Shown here piece by piece: positions 35,987 through 44,574 of a stretch of DNA of 64,000 bases. The stretch covers positions 1 to 64,000 of the forward strand of contig JADJWJ010000002.1 in the NCBI GenBank assembly GCA_016716425.1, given 5' to 3'. Position 1 is the stretch's first letter; the number at the start of each line of letters is the position of its first letter. Made by a program: the position numbers and the translations under genes. Under the pieces are notes generated by a model. The model was not told the DNA's origin and did not search any database. It worked only from the letters and a program-made list of their open reading frames with translations. Source of the DNA: Betaproteobacteria bacterium. Its GTDB lineage: Bacteria; Pseudomonadota; Gammaproteobacteria; Burkholderiales; Casimicrobiaceae.

Positions 35987-37096
35987 TCACAGGTGCGCGA
36001 TGTGCGCTTCCATCTGCTGCCGATAGAACTCGTGGAAGTGCTGCATCCCGTCTTCCATCGGCGACTGGTAGGGCCCGACCTCGCTGCGTCCGGCCTGCCA
36101 GAGTGCGCGGCGGCCGGCGTCCATGCGCTCCGCGATCTCGTCGTCCTCCTTCGCGGTCTCCATGTACGCGGCCTGCTCGGCCTCGACGAACTCGCGCTCG
36201 AAGAGCGCGATGTCCTCCGGATAGTAGAACTCGACGACGTTGAGCGTGCGGTCGACCGTCTCCGGGTAGAGCGTGCTGATCACCAGCACGTGCGGGTACC
36301 ACTCGAGCATGATGTTCGGGTAGTACGTCAGCCACACGGCGCCGTGTCGCGGCAGCTCGCCGCGGTAGTAGTCGAGCACCGCCTTGTGCCAGCGTTCGTA
36401 CGTGCGCGACCCCGGCTTGGCGAGCCGGTTGTTGATCCCGACCGTCTGCACCGAGTACCAGCCGCCGAACTCCCACGCGAGGTCGTCGCAGGTCACGAAC
36501 TGACCGAGGCCGGGGTGGAACGGGCCGACGTGGTAGTCCTCGAGGTAGACCTCGATGAACGACTTCCAGTTGTAGTTGACCCGGTGCAGCTCGACGCGGT
36601 CGAGCATGTAGCCCGAGAAGTCGAAGTCGCGCACGCCGAGCGCGGCCAGGTCCCGCGCGACGTCGCGCGGCCCGTCGAACAGCAGTCCGTTCCAGTTGGC
36701 GAGCGGCGTGCGCGCGAGGTTCGCGCACGGCTTGTCCGCGAAGTGCGGCGCACCGAGCAGCTCGCCCTTCAAGTCGTACGTCCAGCGATGGATCGGGCAC
36801 ACGATGTTCTGCGCGTTGCCGCGGCCGTCGAACATCAGGGCCTGCCGGTGCCGGCAGACATTGGACAGGAGCTCGACGCCGTGCGCGTTGCGCACGAGCA
36901 TCTGCGCGTCGCCGCGCGCGGCGAGCACCTGGAAGTCGCCGGCATTCGGTACCATGAGCTCGTGGCCCACGTAGCCGGGCCCACGCGCGAACAGCAACCG
37001 CTGCTCGGCTTCGAGCACGCGCGGATCGAGATACCAGGAAACCGGAAACTGCGTCGTCGCCGGACGCAAACGACCGGCCGTTGCGAGGTCAGACAT
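35987..37096 (-). CDS. Rieske non-haem iron oxygenase, alpha subunit type
   Basis: Ring-hydroxylating oxygenase of 369 aa. The Rieske cluster ligands are C81-x-H83 and C100-x2-H103 (VCRHRQALMF, VCPIHRW). The mononuclear iron site is in EVYLEDYHVGPFHP (H189, H194, acidic E186 bridge). It oxidises an aromatic or N-methyl substrate with electrons from a separate reductase, which is not encoded nearby. A palindrome TTGCTAGCAA just upstream may be its operator. A comparable gene before xseB-ispA-dxs is common in Burkholderiales. Substrate unknown. Confidence 0.88.
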   Translation of the reverse strand: MSDLATAGRLRPATTQFPVSWYLDPRVLEAEQRLLFARGPGYVGHELMVPNAGDFQVLAARGDAQMLVRNAHGVELLSNVCRHRQALMFDGRGNAQNIVCPIHRWTYDLKGELLGAPHFADKPCANLARTPLANWNGLLFDGPRDVARDLAALGVRDFDFSGYMLDRVELHRVNYNWKSFIEVYLEDYHVGPFHPGLGQFVTCDDLAWEFGGWYSVQTVGINNRLAKPGSRTYERWHKAVLDYYRGELPRHGAVWLTYYPNIMLEWYPHVLVISTLYPETVDRTLNVVEFYYPEDIALFEREFVEAEQAAYMETAKEDDEIAERMDAGRRALWQAGRSEVGPYQSPMEDGMQHFHEFYRQQMEAHIAHL

Positions 37097-37118
37097 CGGC
37101 CTACCCTTTCGCTCTATC

Positions 37119-37132
37119 GGTTGCTAGCAACC
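37119..37132. promoter_or_regulatory. 14-bp perfect palindrome, operator candidate
   Basis: GGTTGCTAGCAACC lies 23 bp upstream of the Rieske oxygenase start (37096, minus strand). The symmetric centre TTGCTAGCAA resembles a dimeric regulator site. Confidence 0.4.
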
Positions 37133-37248
37133 AACCCAACCCAACAACCCGGGACGCTTACGGCTTTGCGCTGCAATAAAGCCGCCCCGGACCGCTTTGC
37201 CAAGTCGGCCGCGCGAAAAGGATCGCTACTGGCCGCGTCGTCAAAAAA

Positions 37249-37289
37249 TGCTATCATACCGACGTTTATGCCATAAGGTCAAGACCTTA
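37249..37289 (+). promoter_or_regulatory. extended -10 promoter with adjacent inverted repeat, upstream of xseB
   Basis: TGC-TATCAT (37249-37257) after an A-run is an extended -10. Seventeen bases later TAAGGTC-AA-GACCTTA (37274-37289) forms a perfect 7-bp inverted repeat at or just after the likely transcription start. xseB begins at 37389, leaving a leader of about 120 bases. Promoter likely; operator role inferred. Confidence 0.5.
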
Positions 37290-37388
37290 GCGCATTTTCG
37301 GGCCGTGCGAAGCTGCGGCTCGGAGGGTGCCGCGCCCGGACGCCGCTCGGGTCTACGCGCGCTGGCACCCGTACCACGCCCCGACGCC

Positions 37389-37631
37389 ATGGCCAAGCCC
37401 GCCGCCGCACCCGCCAACTTCGAGAACGCGCTCGCGGAGCTCGAGGCGATCGTCGCGTCGATGGAGGGCGGAGCGTTGCCGCTCGCCGAGTCGCTCGCGG
37501 CGTACAAGCGGGGCGCCGAGCTCATCGCATACTGCCAGACCGCGCTCAAGGACGCGCAGCAGCAGATCGATGTCCTCGATCGCGGCGTGCTGGCCGCCTT
37601 CGCGCCTGGCGGCGGCGGCGATGAACCCTGA
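37389..37631 (+). CDS. xseB: exodeoxyribonuclease VII small subunit
   Basis: 80-aa helical subunit that forms multimers on XseA. Family motif FENALAELEAIVASMEGGAL then LAESLAAYKRGAELI. ATG 37389; the stop lies 8 bp inside ispA (11-bp overlap), so the two are coupled. xseA is not in the window. Confidence 0.94.
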   Translation: MAKPAAAPANFENALAELEAIVASMEGGALPLAESLAAYKRGAELIAYCQTALKDAQQQIDVLDRGVLAAFAPGGGGDEP

Positions 37632-38508
37632 CGTCGCGTTCGAGGTCTGGTCGGGCGAGCGGCAGCAGCGGATCGAGCACGTGCTCGCGCGCGAACTCGA
37701 GCTTGCCGACGGAACGCCGCCCGCGCTCGCGGAAGCGATGCGCTATGCGGTGCTCGGCGGAGGCAAGCGCGCGCGACCGCTCCTCGCCTATGCGGCGGGC
37801 GAGCTCGCCGGCGCGGACCCGGCCACGGTCGACGGCCCCGCGGCGGCGGTAGAGATGGTCCACGCGTACTCGCTCGTCCACGATGATCTGCCGTGCATGG
37901 ACGACGACGCGCTGCGCCGCGGCAAGCCGTCGTGCCACGTCGCGTTCGGCGAGGCGCTGGCGCTGCTGGCGGGCGATGCGCTGCAGGCGCAGGCGTTCGC
38001 GACGCTCGCGCGCACCCGGCTCTCCGAGCCCGCCGCGGCGTGCGCGCTGCTCGCGCGCGGCGCGGGCGCGGCCGGCATGGCGGGCGGCCAGGCCATCGAT
38101 CTCGCGCACGTCGGGGCGACGATGGCATTGCCCGACCTCGAGACGATGCACGCGATGAAGACCGGTGCGCTGATCCGTGCCGCGATCCGGCTCGGTGCGG
38201 CGTGCGGGCGGCCGCTCGCCGCCGGCGAAGACGCCGCGCTCGACCGCTTCGCGCGCGCCGCCGGGCTCGCGTTCCAGGTCGTCGACGACGTGCTCGACGT
38301 CGAGGGCTCGGCGGCGACGCTCGGCAAGACCGCCGGGAAGGACGCCGCGCAGGGGAAGCCGACGTACGTGACGCTGCTCGGGCTCCCCGAAGCGAAGCGC
38401 CGGGCCGCGGCGCTGCGCGACGACGCGCATGCGGCGCTGGCGCCCTTCGGCGCGGCGGCGCGGCGGCTCGCCGAGATCACCGACTGGATCGCGCGGCGAA
38501 CCCACTAG
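37621..38508 (+). CDS. ispA: farnesyl diphosphate synthase
   Basis: Prenyltransferase of 295 aa condensing IPP with DMAPP and GPP to make farnesyl diphosphate. The first aspartate-rich motif is DDLPCMDDDALRRGKPSCH and the second is QVVDDVLDVEG; GGGKRARP is the substrate-binding motif. It overlaps xseB by 11 bp and precedes dxs, a conserved isoprenoid cluster. The gap to dxs (375 bp) is filled by a tandem repeat. Confidence 0.95.
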   Translation: MNPDVAFEVWSGERQQRIEHVLARELELADGTPPALAEAMRYAVLGGGKRARPLLAYAAGELAGADPATVDGPAAAVEMVHAYSLVHDDLPCMDDDALRRGKPSCHVAFGEALALLAGDALQAQAFATLARTRLSEPAAACALLARGAGAAGMAGGQAIDLAHVGATMALPDLETMHAMKTGALIRAAIRLGAACGRPLAAGEDAALDRFARAAGLAFQVVDDVLDVEGSAATLGKTAGKDAAQGKPTYVTLLGLPEAKRRAAALRDDAHAALAPFGAAARRLAEITDWIARRTH

Positions 38509-38515
38509 ACCGAAA

Positions 38516-38879
38516 TGAAATGGCCGCCACGCCCGCTGCGTTCGCTGCACACCGAGCCGCCCTCGCGCGCGGGGCGGAGCCCAGGCTCGCAGAGCGCGTC
38601 CGCGCGCGAGGGCGACGGCCGACACGCAACGCCCCGACTGACGTGCGCGGCCAATGAGGCCGTGGCAGGTCAGTCGCTCGGGACGGCCCATCGCGAATGA
38701 AACGACCCCCACGCTCGCTGCGCTCGCTGCCCCCCGGGACGCCCTCGCGCGCGGGGCGAAGCCCAGGCTCGCAGAGCGCGTCCGCGCGCGAGGGCGGCGG
38801 CCGACCCGCGGACGTTCGCACGTCGCGCCTGTCCAGGGAGGCCGTTGCAGGTCAGTCGCTCGGGACGGCCCATCGCGAC
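38516..38879 (+). repeat. tandem direct repeat, two units of about 182 bp, between ispA and dxs
   Basis: Unit 1 is 38516-38697 and unit 2 38698-38879. The best-conserved blocks are 38560-38623 with 38741-38803 (the CCCTCGCGCGCGGGGCG..AGCCCAGG region) and 38657-38696 with 38839-38878 (GGTCAGTCGCTCGGGACGGC region). Between them the units differ freely. Unit 2 ends 4 bp before the dxs start codon. No gene is supported here. Confidence 0.8.
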
Positions 38880-38883
38880 TGAC

Positions 38884-40770
38884 ATGTACCCGCTGCTCGA
38901 AAGCATCGACAGCCCCGCCGACCTGCGCACGCTCGAGCGCGCGCAGCTCCCGGCGCTCGCGCGCGAGTTGCGCGCGTTCCTGCTGCGCGCGGTCGCACAG
39001 ACCGGCGGCCACCTGTCGTCGAACCTGGGCACGGTCGAACTCACGATCGCGCTGCACTACGTGTTCGCGACGCCGGAGGACCGGATCGTCTGGGACGTCG
39101 GCCACCAGACCTATGCGCACAAGGTCCTGACCGGCCGCCGCGAGGCGATGGCACGGCTGCGGCAGTCCGAGGGTCCGTCGGGATTTCCACGCCGGAGCGA
39201 GTCGCCGTACGACACGTTCGGCACCGCGCACTCGTCGACGTCGATCTCGGCGGCGCTGGGCATGGCGACTGCGGCGAGGCTCATGGGCGAGGACCGGCAC
39301 GTGGTTGCCGTGATCGGCGACGGCGCGATGAGCGCCGGCATGGCGTTCGAGGCGATGAACAACGTGCAGGCCGAGAACCTCACCGTCATCCTGAACGACA
39401 ACGAGATGTCGATCTCGGAGCCGGTCGGCGCGCTCAACAACTACCTCGCGCGGATCCTGTCCGGACGGCTGTACAACACCGTGCGCAAGGGAGGCAAGGA
39501 AGTGCTCGCCAGGCTGCCGCCGCCGGTGCACGACCTCGCCAGGCGCTGGGAGGAGCACACCAAGGGCATGCTGCTGCCGGGCACGCTGTTCGAGGAGTTC
39601 GGCTTCAACTACATCGGGCCGATCGACGGCCACGATCTCGACGTGCTGGTGCCCACGCTGGCCAACGTGCGCGACCTCGCCGGGCCGCAGCTGCTGCACG
39701 TGATCACGAAGAAGGGCTACGGCTACCCGCCGGCCGAAGCGGACCCGATCCTCTACCACGGCGTCGGAAAATTCGACCCCGCCGTGGGGATCGTCGCGAA
39801 GCCGCCGGCGCGGCCGGCGTACACGCAGGTGTTCGGCGACTGGCTGTGCGACATGGCCGCGCGGGACGACCGCGTCGTCGGCATCACGCCCGCGATGCGC
39901 GAGGGGTCGGGGCTCGTGCGTTTCTCGCGCGAGTTTCCGCAGCGCTACTTCGACGTCGGCATCGCCGAGCAGCACGCGGTCACGTTCGCCGCGGGGCTGG
40001 CGTGCGAGGGCATGCGGCCGGTGGTCGCCATCTACTCGACGTTCCTGCAGCGCGCCTACGACCAGGTGATCCACGACGTCGTGCTGCAGAACCTGCCGGT
40101 CGTGTTCGCGATCGACCGCGCCGGCATCGTCGGCGCCGACGGCGCGACGCACATCGGCGCCTACGACCTCACGTACCTGCGCTGCCTGCCGAACACGACG
40201 GTGATGGCGCCGGCCGACGAGAACGAGTGCCGGCAGATGCTGTACACCGCGTGCACGCTGGATACGCCGGCGGCGGTCCGCTACCCGCGCGGCACGGGCC
40301 CGGGCGTCGCGGTCGAGGCGCAGATGCGGGCGCTGCCGGTCGGCCGCGGCGAGGTCCGCCGGACGGCGGCGCGCCGCGCGCAGCGCGTTGCAATACTCGC
40401 GTTCGGTCCGATGCTGCACCCGGCGCTGGCGGCGGCCGACGAACTCGACGCGACGGTCGCGAACATGCGCTTCGTCAAGCCGCTCGACGTCGAGCTCGTG
40501 CTGCGGCTCTCACGCGAGCACGACGCGCTGGTGACGGTCGAGGAGAACGTGGTCGCGGGTGGGGCCGGCAGCGGCGTCGCCGAAGCGCTGGCCGCGGCCG
40601 GCGTCGCGGTGCCGGTGCTGCACCTCGGCCTGCCCGACCGCGTCGTCGACCACGGCGACCCCGCGGTCCTGCTGGCACGGGTCGGGCTCGACGCTGCGGG
40701 GATCGCGGCAGCGGTCCGCGCACGATTCGGCGCGCGGCCGGGGCAGCCGTGGGCGAAGCCGGCCGCGTAG
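38884..40770 (+). CDS. dxs: 1-deoxy-D-xylulose-5-phosphate synthase
   Basis: First enzyme of the MEP isoprenoid route, joining pyruvate and glyceraldehyde 3-phosphate with thiamine diphosphate. 628 aa. Motifs: GGHLSSNLGTVELTIALHYV, the ThDP site VIGDGAMSAGMAFEAMNN, and the second domain DVGIAEQHAVTFAAGLACEG with the catalytic Glu. ATG 38884 reads MYPLLESIDSPADLR, the normal N-terminus. No ribosome-binding site is visible because a repeat unit ends 4 bp before it. Confidence 0.96.
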   Translation: MYPLLESIDSPADLRTLERAQLPALARELRAFLLRAVAQTGGHLSSNLGTVELTIALHYVFATPEDRIVWDVGHQTYAHKVLTGRREAMARLRQSEGPSGFPRRSESPYDTFGTAHSSTSISAALGMATAARLMGEDRHVVAVIGDGAMSAGMAFEAMNNVQAENLTVILNDNEMSISEPVGALNNYLARILSGRLYNTVRKGGKEVLARLPPPVHDLARRWEEHTKGMLLPGTLFEEFGFNYIGPIDGHDLDVLVPTLANVRDLAGPQLLHVITKKGYGYPPAEADPILYHGVGKFDPAVGIVAKPPARPAYTQVFGDWLCDMAARDDRVVGITPAMREGSGLVRFSREFPQRYFDVGIAEQHAVTFAAGLACEGMRPVVAIYSTFLQRAYDQVIHDVVLQNLPVVFAIDRAGIVGADGATHIGAYDLTYLRCLPNTTVMAPADENECRQMLYTACTLDTPAAVRYPRGTGPGVAVEAQMRALPVGRGEVRRTAARRAQRVAILAFGPMLHPALAAADELDATVANMRFVKPLDVELVLRLSREHDALVTVEENVVAGGAGSGVAEALAAAGVAVPVLHLGLPDRVVDHGDPAVLLARVGLDAAGIAAAVRARFGARPGQPWAKPAA

Positions 40771-40788
40771 CGGCGCAGGGCCATCCGC

Positions 40789-40794
40789 TACAAT
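40789..40794 (+). promoter_or_regulatory. candidate -10 (TACAAT) of folE2, very short leader
   Basis: TACAAT ends 14 bp before ATG 40809, implying a leader of roughly 5-9 bases without a Shine-Dalgarno sequence. No -35 match. Confidence 0.4.
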
Positions 40795-40808
40795 CGCCGT
40801 CCCGAGCC

Positions 40809-41627
40809 ATGAACCGCCCCGAGCAACCCGGCCAGCTGATGTCCATCCCCGACGTGCAGTCGCGCGGCGACGCGCGCGCGCTCGCGATCGACCAGGTCGG
40901 CATCCGGGGCCTGCGCTACCCGATCGCGTTCGCCGACCACGACGGGGTCGCGCAGGGCACGATCGCGACCGCCAACGTCTACGTGGCGCTGCCCGAGGAA
41001 CGCAAGGGTACGCACATGTCGCGCCTCGTCATGCTGCTCGAGGAGCGTGCCGTTCCGGGCGCGCCGCCGCTGTCGGTCGTCGCGTTGCGGGACCTGATCG
41101 AGGACCTCGTGGCGCGGCTCGATGCCCCCGGCGGGCGGATCGAGCTCGCGTTCCCGTTCTTCGTGCGCAAGGTCGCACCCGTCTCCGGCATCGCGAGCCT
41201 GCTCGACTACGAGGTGCGCCTGTCCGCCGAGCTCAAGGACGGTCGCTACGAGCGGACGGTCGCGGTCGCGGCACCGGTGACGTCGCTGTGCCCGTGCTCC
41301 AAGGAGATCTCCGACTACGGCGCGCACAACCAGCGCTCGACCGTCACGATCTCGGTGCGCGGCAGCGCGCCCGTGTTCGTCCACGAGCTGTTGCGCATCG
41401 CGGAAGAAGAGGCGTCGTCCGAGCTCTTCGGGATCCTCAAGCGCGCCGACGAGAAGTACGTGACCGAGCGCGCGTACGACAATCCCCGCTTCGTCGAGGA
41501 CCTGGTGCGCGACGTGGCCGGCCGGCTCGCCGCCGATCCGCGCTTTGCCGGCTTCTGCGTCGAGGCCGAGAACTTCGAGTCGATCCACAACCACTCGGCC
41601 TACGCGCGGATCGCGCGGGGCATGTAG
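40809..41627 (+). CDS. folE2: GTP cyclohydrolase I, type IB
   Basis: Metal-flexible cyclohydrolase making 7,8-dihydroneopterin triphosphate from GTP for folate or queuosine. 272 aa. Type-IB motif SLCPCSKEISDYGAHNQRS contains the metal-binding cysteine; VRYP-like entry is GIRGLRYPIAF and the end ESIHNHSAYARI is conserved. It replaces or supplements zinc-dependent FolE. Start near a TACAAT with almost no leader. Confidence 0.93.
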   Translation: MNRPEQPGQLMSIPDVQSRGDARALAIDQVGIRGLRYPIAFADHDGVAQGTIATANVYVALPEERKGTHMSRLVMLLEERAVPGAPPLSVVALRDLIEDLVARLDAPGGRIELAFPFFVRKVAPVSGIASLLDYEVRLSAELKDGRYERTVAVAAPVTSLCPCSKEISDYGAHNQRSTVTISVRGSAPVFVHELLRIAEEEASSELFGILKRADEKYVTERAYDNPRFVEDLVRDVAGRLAADPRFAGFCVEAENFESIHNHSAYARIARGM

Positions 41628-41717
41628 GCCCCGCCCGACGTCCGTCGGCGCCGGCCGTCGTTCGTTCCCCGCGGGCCGCCGGCCGTCGCGGGGGTGCCGC
41701 GGCCGGGCGCCCGCGCC

Positions 41718-41723
41718 TACAAT
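41718..41723 (+). promoter_or_regulatory. candidate -10 (TACAAT) placing the start at the histidine-kinase ATG
   Basis: TACAAT is separated from ATG 41734 by only 10 bases (CCGCGTCGCG), so transcription would begin at or within a few bases of the start codon: a leaderless mRNA candidate. Confidence 0.4.
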
Positions 41724-41733
41724 CCGCGTCGCG

Positions 41734-42921
41734 ATGATCGCGATTCTCAAGTCACGCTACGATGCGCTCGCCCAGCGCGTGCTGGCCTCGCTGTCCGAGA
41801 TCGAGCGGCGCGACGTGCGCGCGTTCGACCGCTGGTTCTACGCCAGCGGCGGCTGGCGCTGGCTGCTCGGGATCGTCGCGGTGACCACGCTGGTGGCGTG
41901 GGTGGCGTCCGGGCTGCCGTGGAACATGACGTTCGCCGAGGCGGCGATCCTGTTCAACCTCGTCGTGCTGACGCTGTTGTGGTCGGGGCTGTCCGCGTGG
42001 TTCGGCTACCGCCGGTTCCAGGGCCGCATCTTCCGCTACATCGTCGCGGCGCCGCTGCTGGCGCTCGCCGGCGCGCTCGTCGGCGCGAGCATCGCCGGCC
42101 TCGTCAAGGGCGTGGACCCGTTCGTGTTCTTCCAGGACAGCACCAAGCTGCGCCATGTCGTCACCGCCGGGCTCGTGTTCGGCTTCCTGTTCTCGCTGGT
42201 GACCGCGCTGATCGCACACCTGCGCAACCGCGAGTACCAGGCGCTGACCGCGCACCTCGCTGCCGAGGCGCGCCAGAGCGAGACGTCGCGGCAGCTCGCC
42301 GAGTCGCGCCTGAAGCTGCTGCAGCTGCAGATCGAGCCGCACTTCCTGTTCAACACGCTGGGCAGTGCGCAGCAGCTGGCCGAGAAGGGCGCGCCCGAGG
42401 CGGCCGATCTGATCCGCGAGCTGATCCGCTTTCTGCGCGCCGCCGCCCCCGCGCTGCGCGACGAGATGACGACGGTGCGGCAGGAGGCGGACATGATCCG
42501 CGCGTACCTCGGCATCATGCAGACGCGCCTCGGCCGGCGGCTCGCGTGGTCGCTCGCGTGCCCGGACGACGTCGCCGACGTGCCGATCCCTCCGGGCATG
42601 TTGATCACGCTCGCCGAGAACGCGATCAAGCACGGCATCGAGCCTTCCCCGCAGGGTGGGCGCATCGACGTCGCGATCGGCCGCGTCGGCGACGACGTCG
42701 TGCTCGCCGTGAACGACACCGGGACCGGCCTCGGCGCGGCGGCGCCGGGCAGCGGGATCGGGCTCGCGAACATCCGCGAGCGGCTGCGGCTCATCTACGG
42801 CGAGCGCGCGGCGCTCGAGCTCGAGGAGAACGACCCGCGCGGCTTCCGCGCGCGCATCACGCTGCCGGCGGCGCGCCCGCGCCCGCTGCCGGACCCGGAC
42901 TCACCCATGGAGCACGCTTGA
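41734..42921 (+). CDS. LytS/AlgZ-type sensor histidine kinase
   Basis: A 395-aa inner-membrane sensor. Four or more N-terminal helices (e.g. WRWLLGIVAVTTLVAWVASG; ILFNLVVLTLLWSGLSAWFG) lead into a coiled linker, then the His_kinase domain with phospho-acceptor H203 in LQIEPHFLFNTLGSAQQL and the ATP lid GSGIGLANIRERLRLIYG. It is typical of kinases paired with LytTR response regulators. The regulator gene starts 3 bp after its stop. Signal unknown. Confidence 0.9.
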   Translation: MIAILKSRYDALAQRVLASLSEIERRDVRAFDRWFYASGGWRWLLGIVAVTTLVAWVASGLPWNMTFAEAAILFNLVVLTLLWSGLSAWFGYRRFQGRIFRYIVAAPLLALAGALVGASIAGLVKGVDPFVFFQDSTKLRHVVTAGLVFGFLFSLVTALIAHLRNREYQALTAHLAAEARQSETSRQLAESRLKLLQLQIEPHFLFNTLGSAQQLAEKGAPEAADLIRELIRFLRAAAPALRDEMTTVRQEADMIRAYLGIMQTRLGRRLAWSLACPDDVADVPIPPGMLITLAENAIKHGIEPSPQGGRIDVAIGRVGDDVVLAVNDTGTGLGAAAPGSGIGLANIRERLRLIYGERAALELEENDPRGFRARITLPAARPRPLPDPDSPMEHA

Positions 42922-42924
42922 GCG

Positions 42925-43677
42925 ATGAACCATCCGACCGCACTGATCGCCGAAGACGAAACGCTGATGCGCGAGCGCCTGAAGGAGAAGCTCGCCGAAG
43001 TCTGGCCCGAGCTCGCCGTCGTGGCCGAGGCCGAGGACGGCGACGAAGCGCTGGCGCTGTTCGACGTGCACCGGCCGCAGATCGCGTTCCTCGACATCCG
43101 CATGCCGGGCCGCTCGGGCCTCGACGTCGCCGCCGCCATCGGCGGCGAGTGCCACGTCGTCTTCATCACCGCGTACGACCAGTACGCGCTGCAGGCCTTC
43201 GACGCCGGCGCGGTCGACTACCTGCTGAAGCCGGTCGAGACCGACCGGCTGCACACGATGGTCGAACGGCTGCGCCGCAAGCTCGGGACGCCGCCACCCG
43301 ACCTGTCGGCGCTGGTCGACGCGCTGCGCAAGTCGGCGCAGCTCCCGGCGTCGCGGATGCGCTGGATCAAGGCCGCGGTCGGCAAGCAGGTGAAGCTGAT
43401 CCCGGTGGCCGACGTCGTCTACTTCCAGTCCGACACCAAGTACACGCGGGTGGTGCTGGCCGCCGGCGAGGCGCTGATCCGCACGCCGCTGAAGGACCTG
43501 CTGGCCGAGCTTGATCCCGAGAAATTCTGGCAGGTTCATCGCGGCACGATCGTCAACCTCGACGCGGTGGCCGGCGTGCTGCGCGAGGACGCGGAGCGCC
43601 AGTTCGTCCTGTTGAAGCAGCGGCAGGAGAAGCTGCCGATCTCGCGCCAGTTCACGCACCTGTTCAAGCAGATGTAG
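42925..43677 (+). CDS. LytTR-family response regulator
   Basis: A 250-aa regulator. The receiver domain (1-120) has the acidic pair EDE (~13-15), phospho-acceptor D57 in FLDIRMPG, T in FITAYDQYALQAF and K in YLLKPVE. The LytTR DNA-binding domain (~145-245) has WIKAAVGKQVKLIPVADVVY and FWQVHRGTIVNLDAVAGV. It resembles AlgR-like regulators of surface functions. Operon with the kinase. Targets unknown. Confidence 0.94.
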   Translation: MNHPTALIAEDETLMRERLKEKLAEVWPELAVVAEAEDGDEALALFDVHRPQIAFLDIRMPGRSGLDVAAAIGGECHVVFITAYDQYALQAFDAGAVDYLLKPVETDRLHTMVERLRRKLGTPPPDLSALVDALRKSAQLPASRMRWIKAAVGKQVKLIPVADVVYFQSDTKYTRVVLAAGEALIRTPLKDLLAELDPEKFWQVHRGTIVNLDAVAGVLREDAERQFVLLKQRQEKLPISRQFTHLFKQM

Positions 43678-43705
43678 GCGTACCGGCGCGGACCGCCACG
43701 CGCCA

Positions 43706-43821
43706 CCCTCTCCCCGCGTGCGGGGAGAGGAGCAGGACGGCGTGACCCGTGCGGCAATTCTCCCCGGAATGCGCGTTTCCGCTCCCTCTCCCGCTTGCGG
43801 GAGAGGGCTGGGGTGAGGGTC
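43706..43821. repeat. dispersed palindromic repeat (CCCTCTCCC...GGGAGAGGG)
   Basis: Two hairpins, CCCTCTCCCCGCGTGCGGGG-AGAGG (43706-43730) and CCCTCTCCCGCTTGCGGG-AGAGGG (43784-43807), the second followed by CTGGGGTGAGGGTC. Same class as 6144-6330. It may terminate the response-regulator transcript. Confidence 0.75.
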
Positions 43822-43851
43822 GTGTCGCCGTGGCGCGCGTGCCTGTTGCGC

Positions 43852-43857
43852 TAGAAT
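43852..43857 (+). promoter_or_regulatory. candidate -10 (TAGAAT) placing the start at the amidotransferase ATG
   Basis: TAGAAT ends 9 bases before ATG 43867 (CGACGGACC), so the mRNA would start at or next to the start codon. No Shine-Dalgarno is present: a leaderless candidate. Confidence 0.4.
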
Positions 43858-43866
43858 CGACGGACC

Positions 43867-44574
43867 ATGCGGCCCGTCGCCATCTTCCGCTTTTCCCCGA
43901 CGGAGACGCCCGGGCGCTTCGGCGACTGGCTCGACGCGCACGGAATCGCGTGGGAGCTCGTGGCGCTCGACGAGGGCGCCGCGGTCCCGGCGACGCCCGG
44001 CGACTACGCGGGCATCGGCATGATGGGCGGGCCGATGAGCGTCAACGACGACCTGCCGTGGGTGGCGCCGCTCGCCGGCCTGCTGCGCGACGCGATCATG
44101 GAAGGCACGCCGGTGATCGGCCACTGCCTCGGCGCCCAGCTCATGGCGAAGGCGCTGGGCGCGCGCGTGTGGCGGATGCGCGAGCCGGAGATCGGCTGGC
44201 TGCACGTCGACGTCTGCGACCGCGGCGCGCGCCGCGAGTGGTTCGGCGGCCTGCCGCGGCTCCCGGTGTTCCAGTGGCATTACGACGCGTTCGATCTGCC
44301 GCCGATGGCCACGCGCATCCTCACCAACGAGGCCGCCGCGAACCAGGGCTTCGTGATCGACGACCGGCACGTCGGCTTCCAGTGTCACATCGAGATGACG
44401 CGCGACCTGGTCGAGTCGTGGTGCCGCACCGGCGCCGCGGAGCTGCCCGCGCGCTCGAGCGCGCACCGGCAGAGCGCCGCCGACCTGCAGAGCGACCTCC
44501 CGGCGCGTCTCGCGGCATTGGGCGAGGTCGCCGACGGCGTCTACGCGCGCTGGGCGCAGGGGTTGCGCCGGTAA
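43867..44574 (+). CDS. class I glutamine amidotransferase-like protein
   Basis: A 235-aa GATase1 with nucleophile C87 in GHCLGAQLMAKALG and catalytic His in FQWHYDAFDLP; the glutamate of the triad is later, near FQCHIEMT. It resembles stand-alone GMP-synthase-like amidotransferases whose acceptor is unknown. Its stop overlaps the mutL start by one base (TAATG), so mutL and miaA may share its transcript. Confidence 0.88.
   Translation: MRPVAIFRFSPTETPGRFGDWLDAHGIAWELVALDEGAAVPATPGDYAGIGMMGGPMSVNDDLPWVAPLAGLLRDAIMEGTPVIGHCLGAQLMAKALGARVWRMREPEIGWLHVDVCDRGARREWFGGLPRLPVFQWHYDAFDLPPMATRILTNEAAANQGFVIDDRHVGFQCHIEMTRDLVESWCRTGAAELPARSSAHRQSAADLQSDLPARLAALGEVADGVYARWAQGLRR

Noticed and set aside
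38516..38879. CRISPR array
   Set aside because: Two long units with diverged interiors, not short identical repeats with unique spacers. No cas genes. No other array-like pattern in the window.
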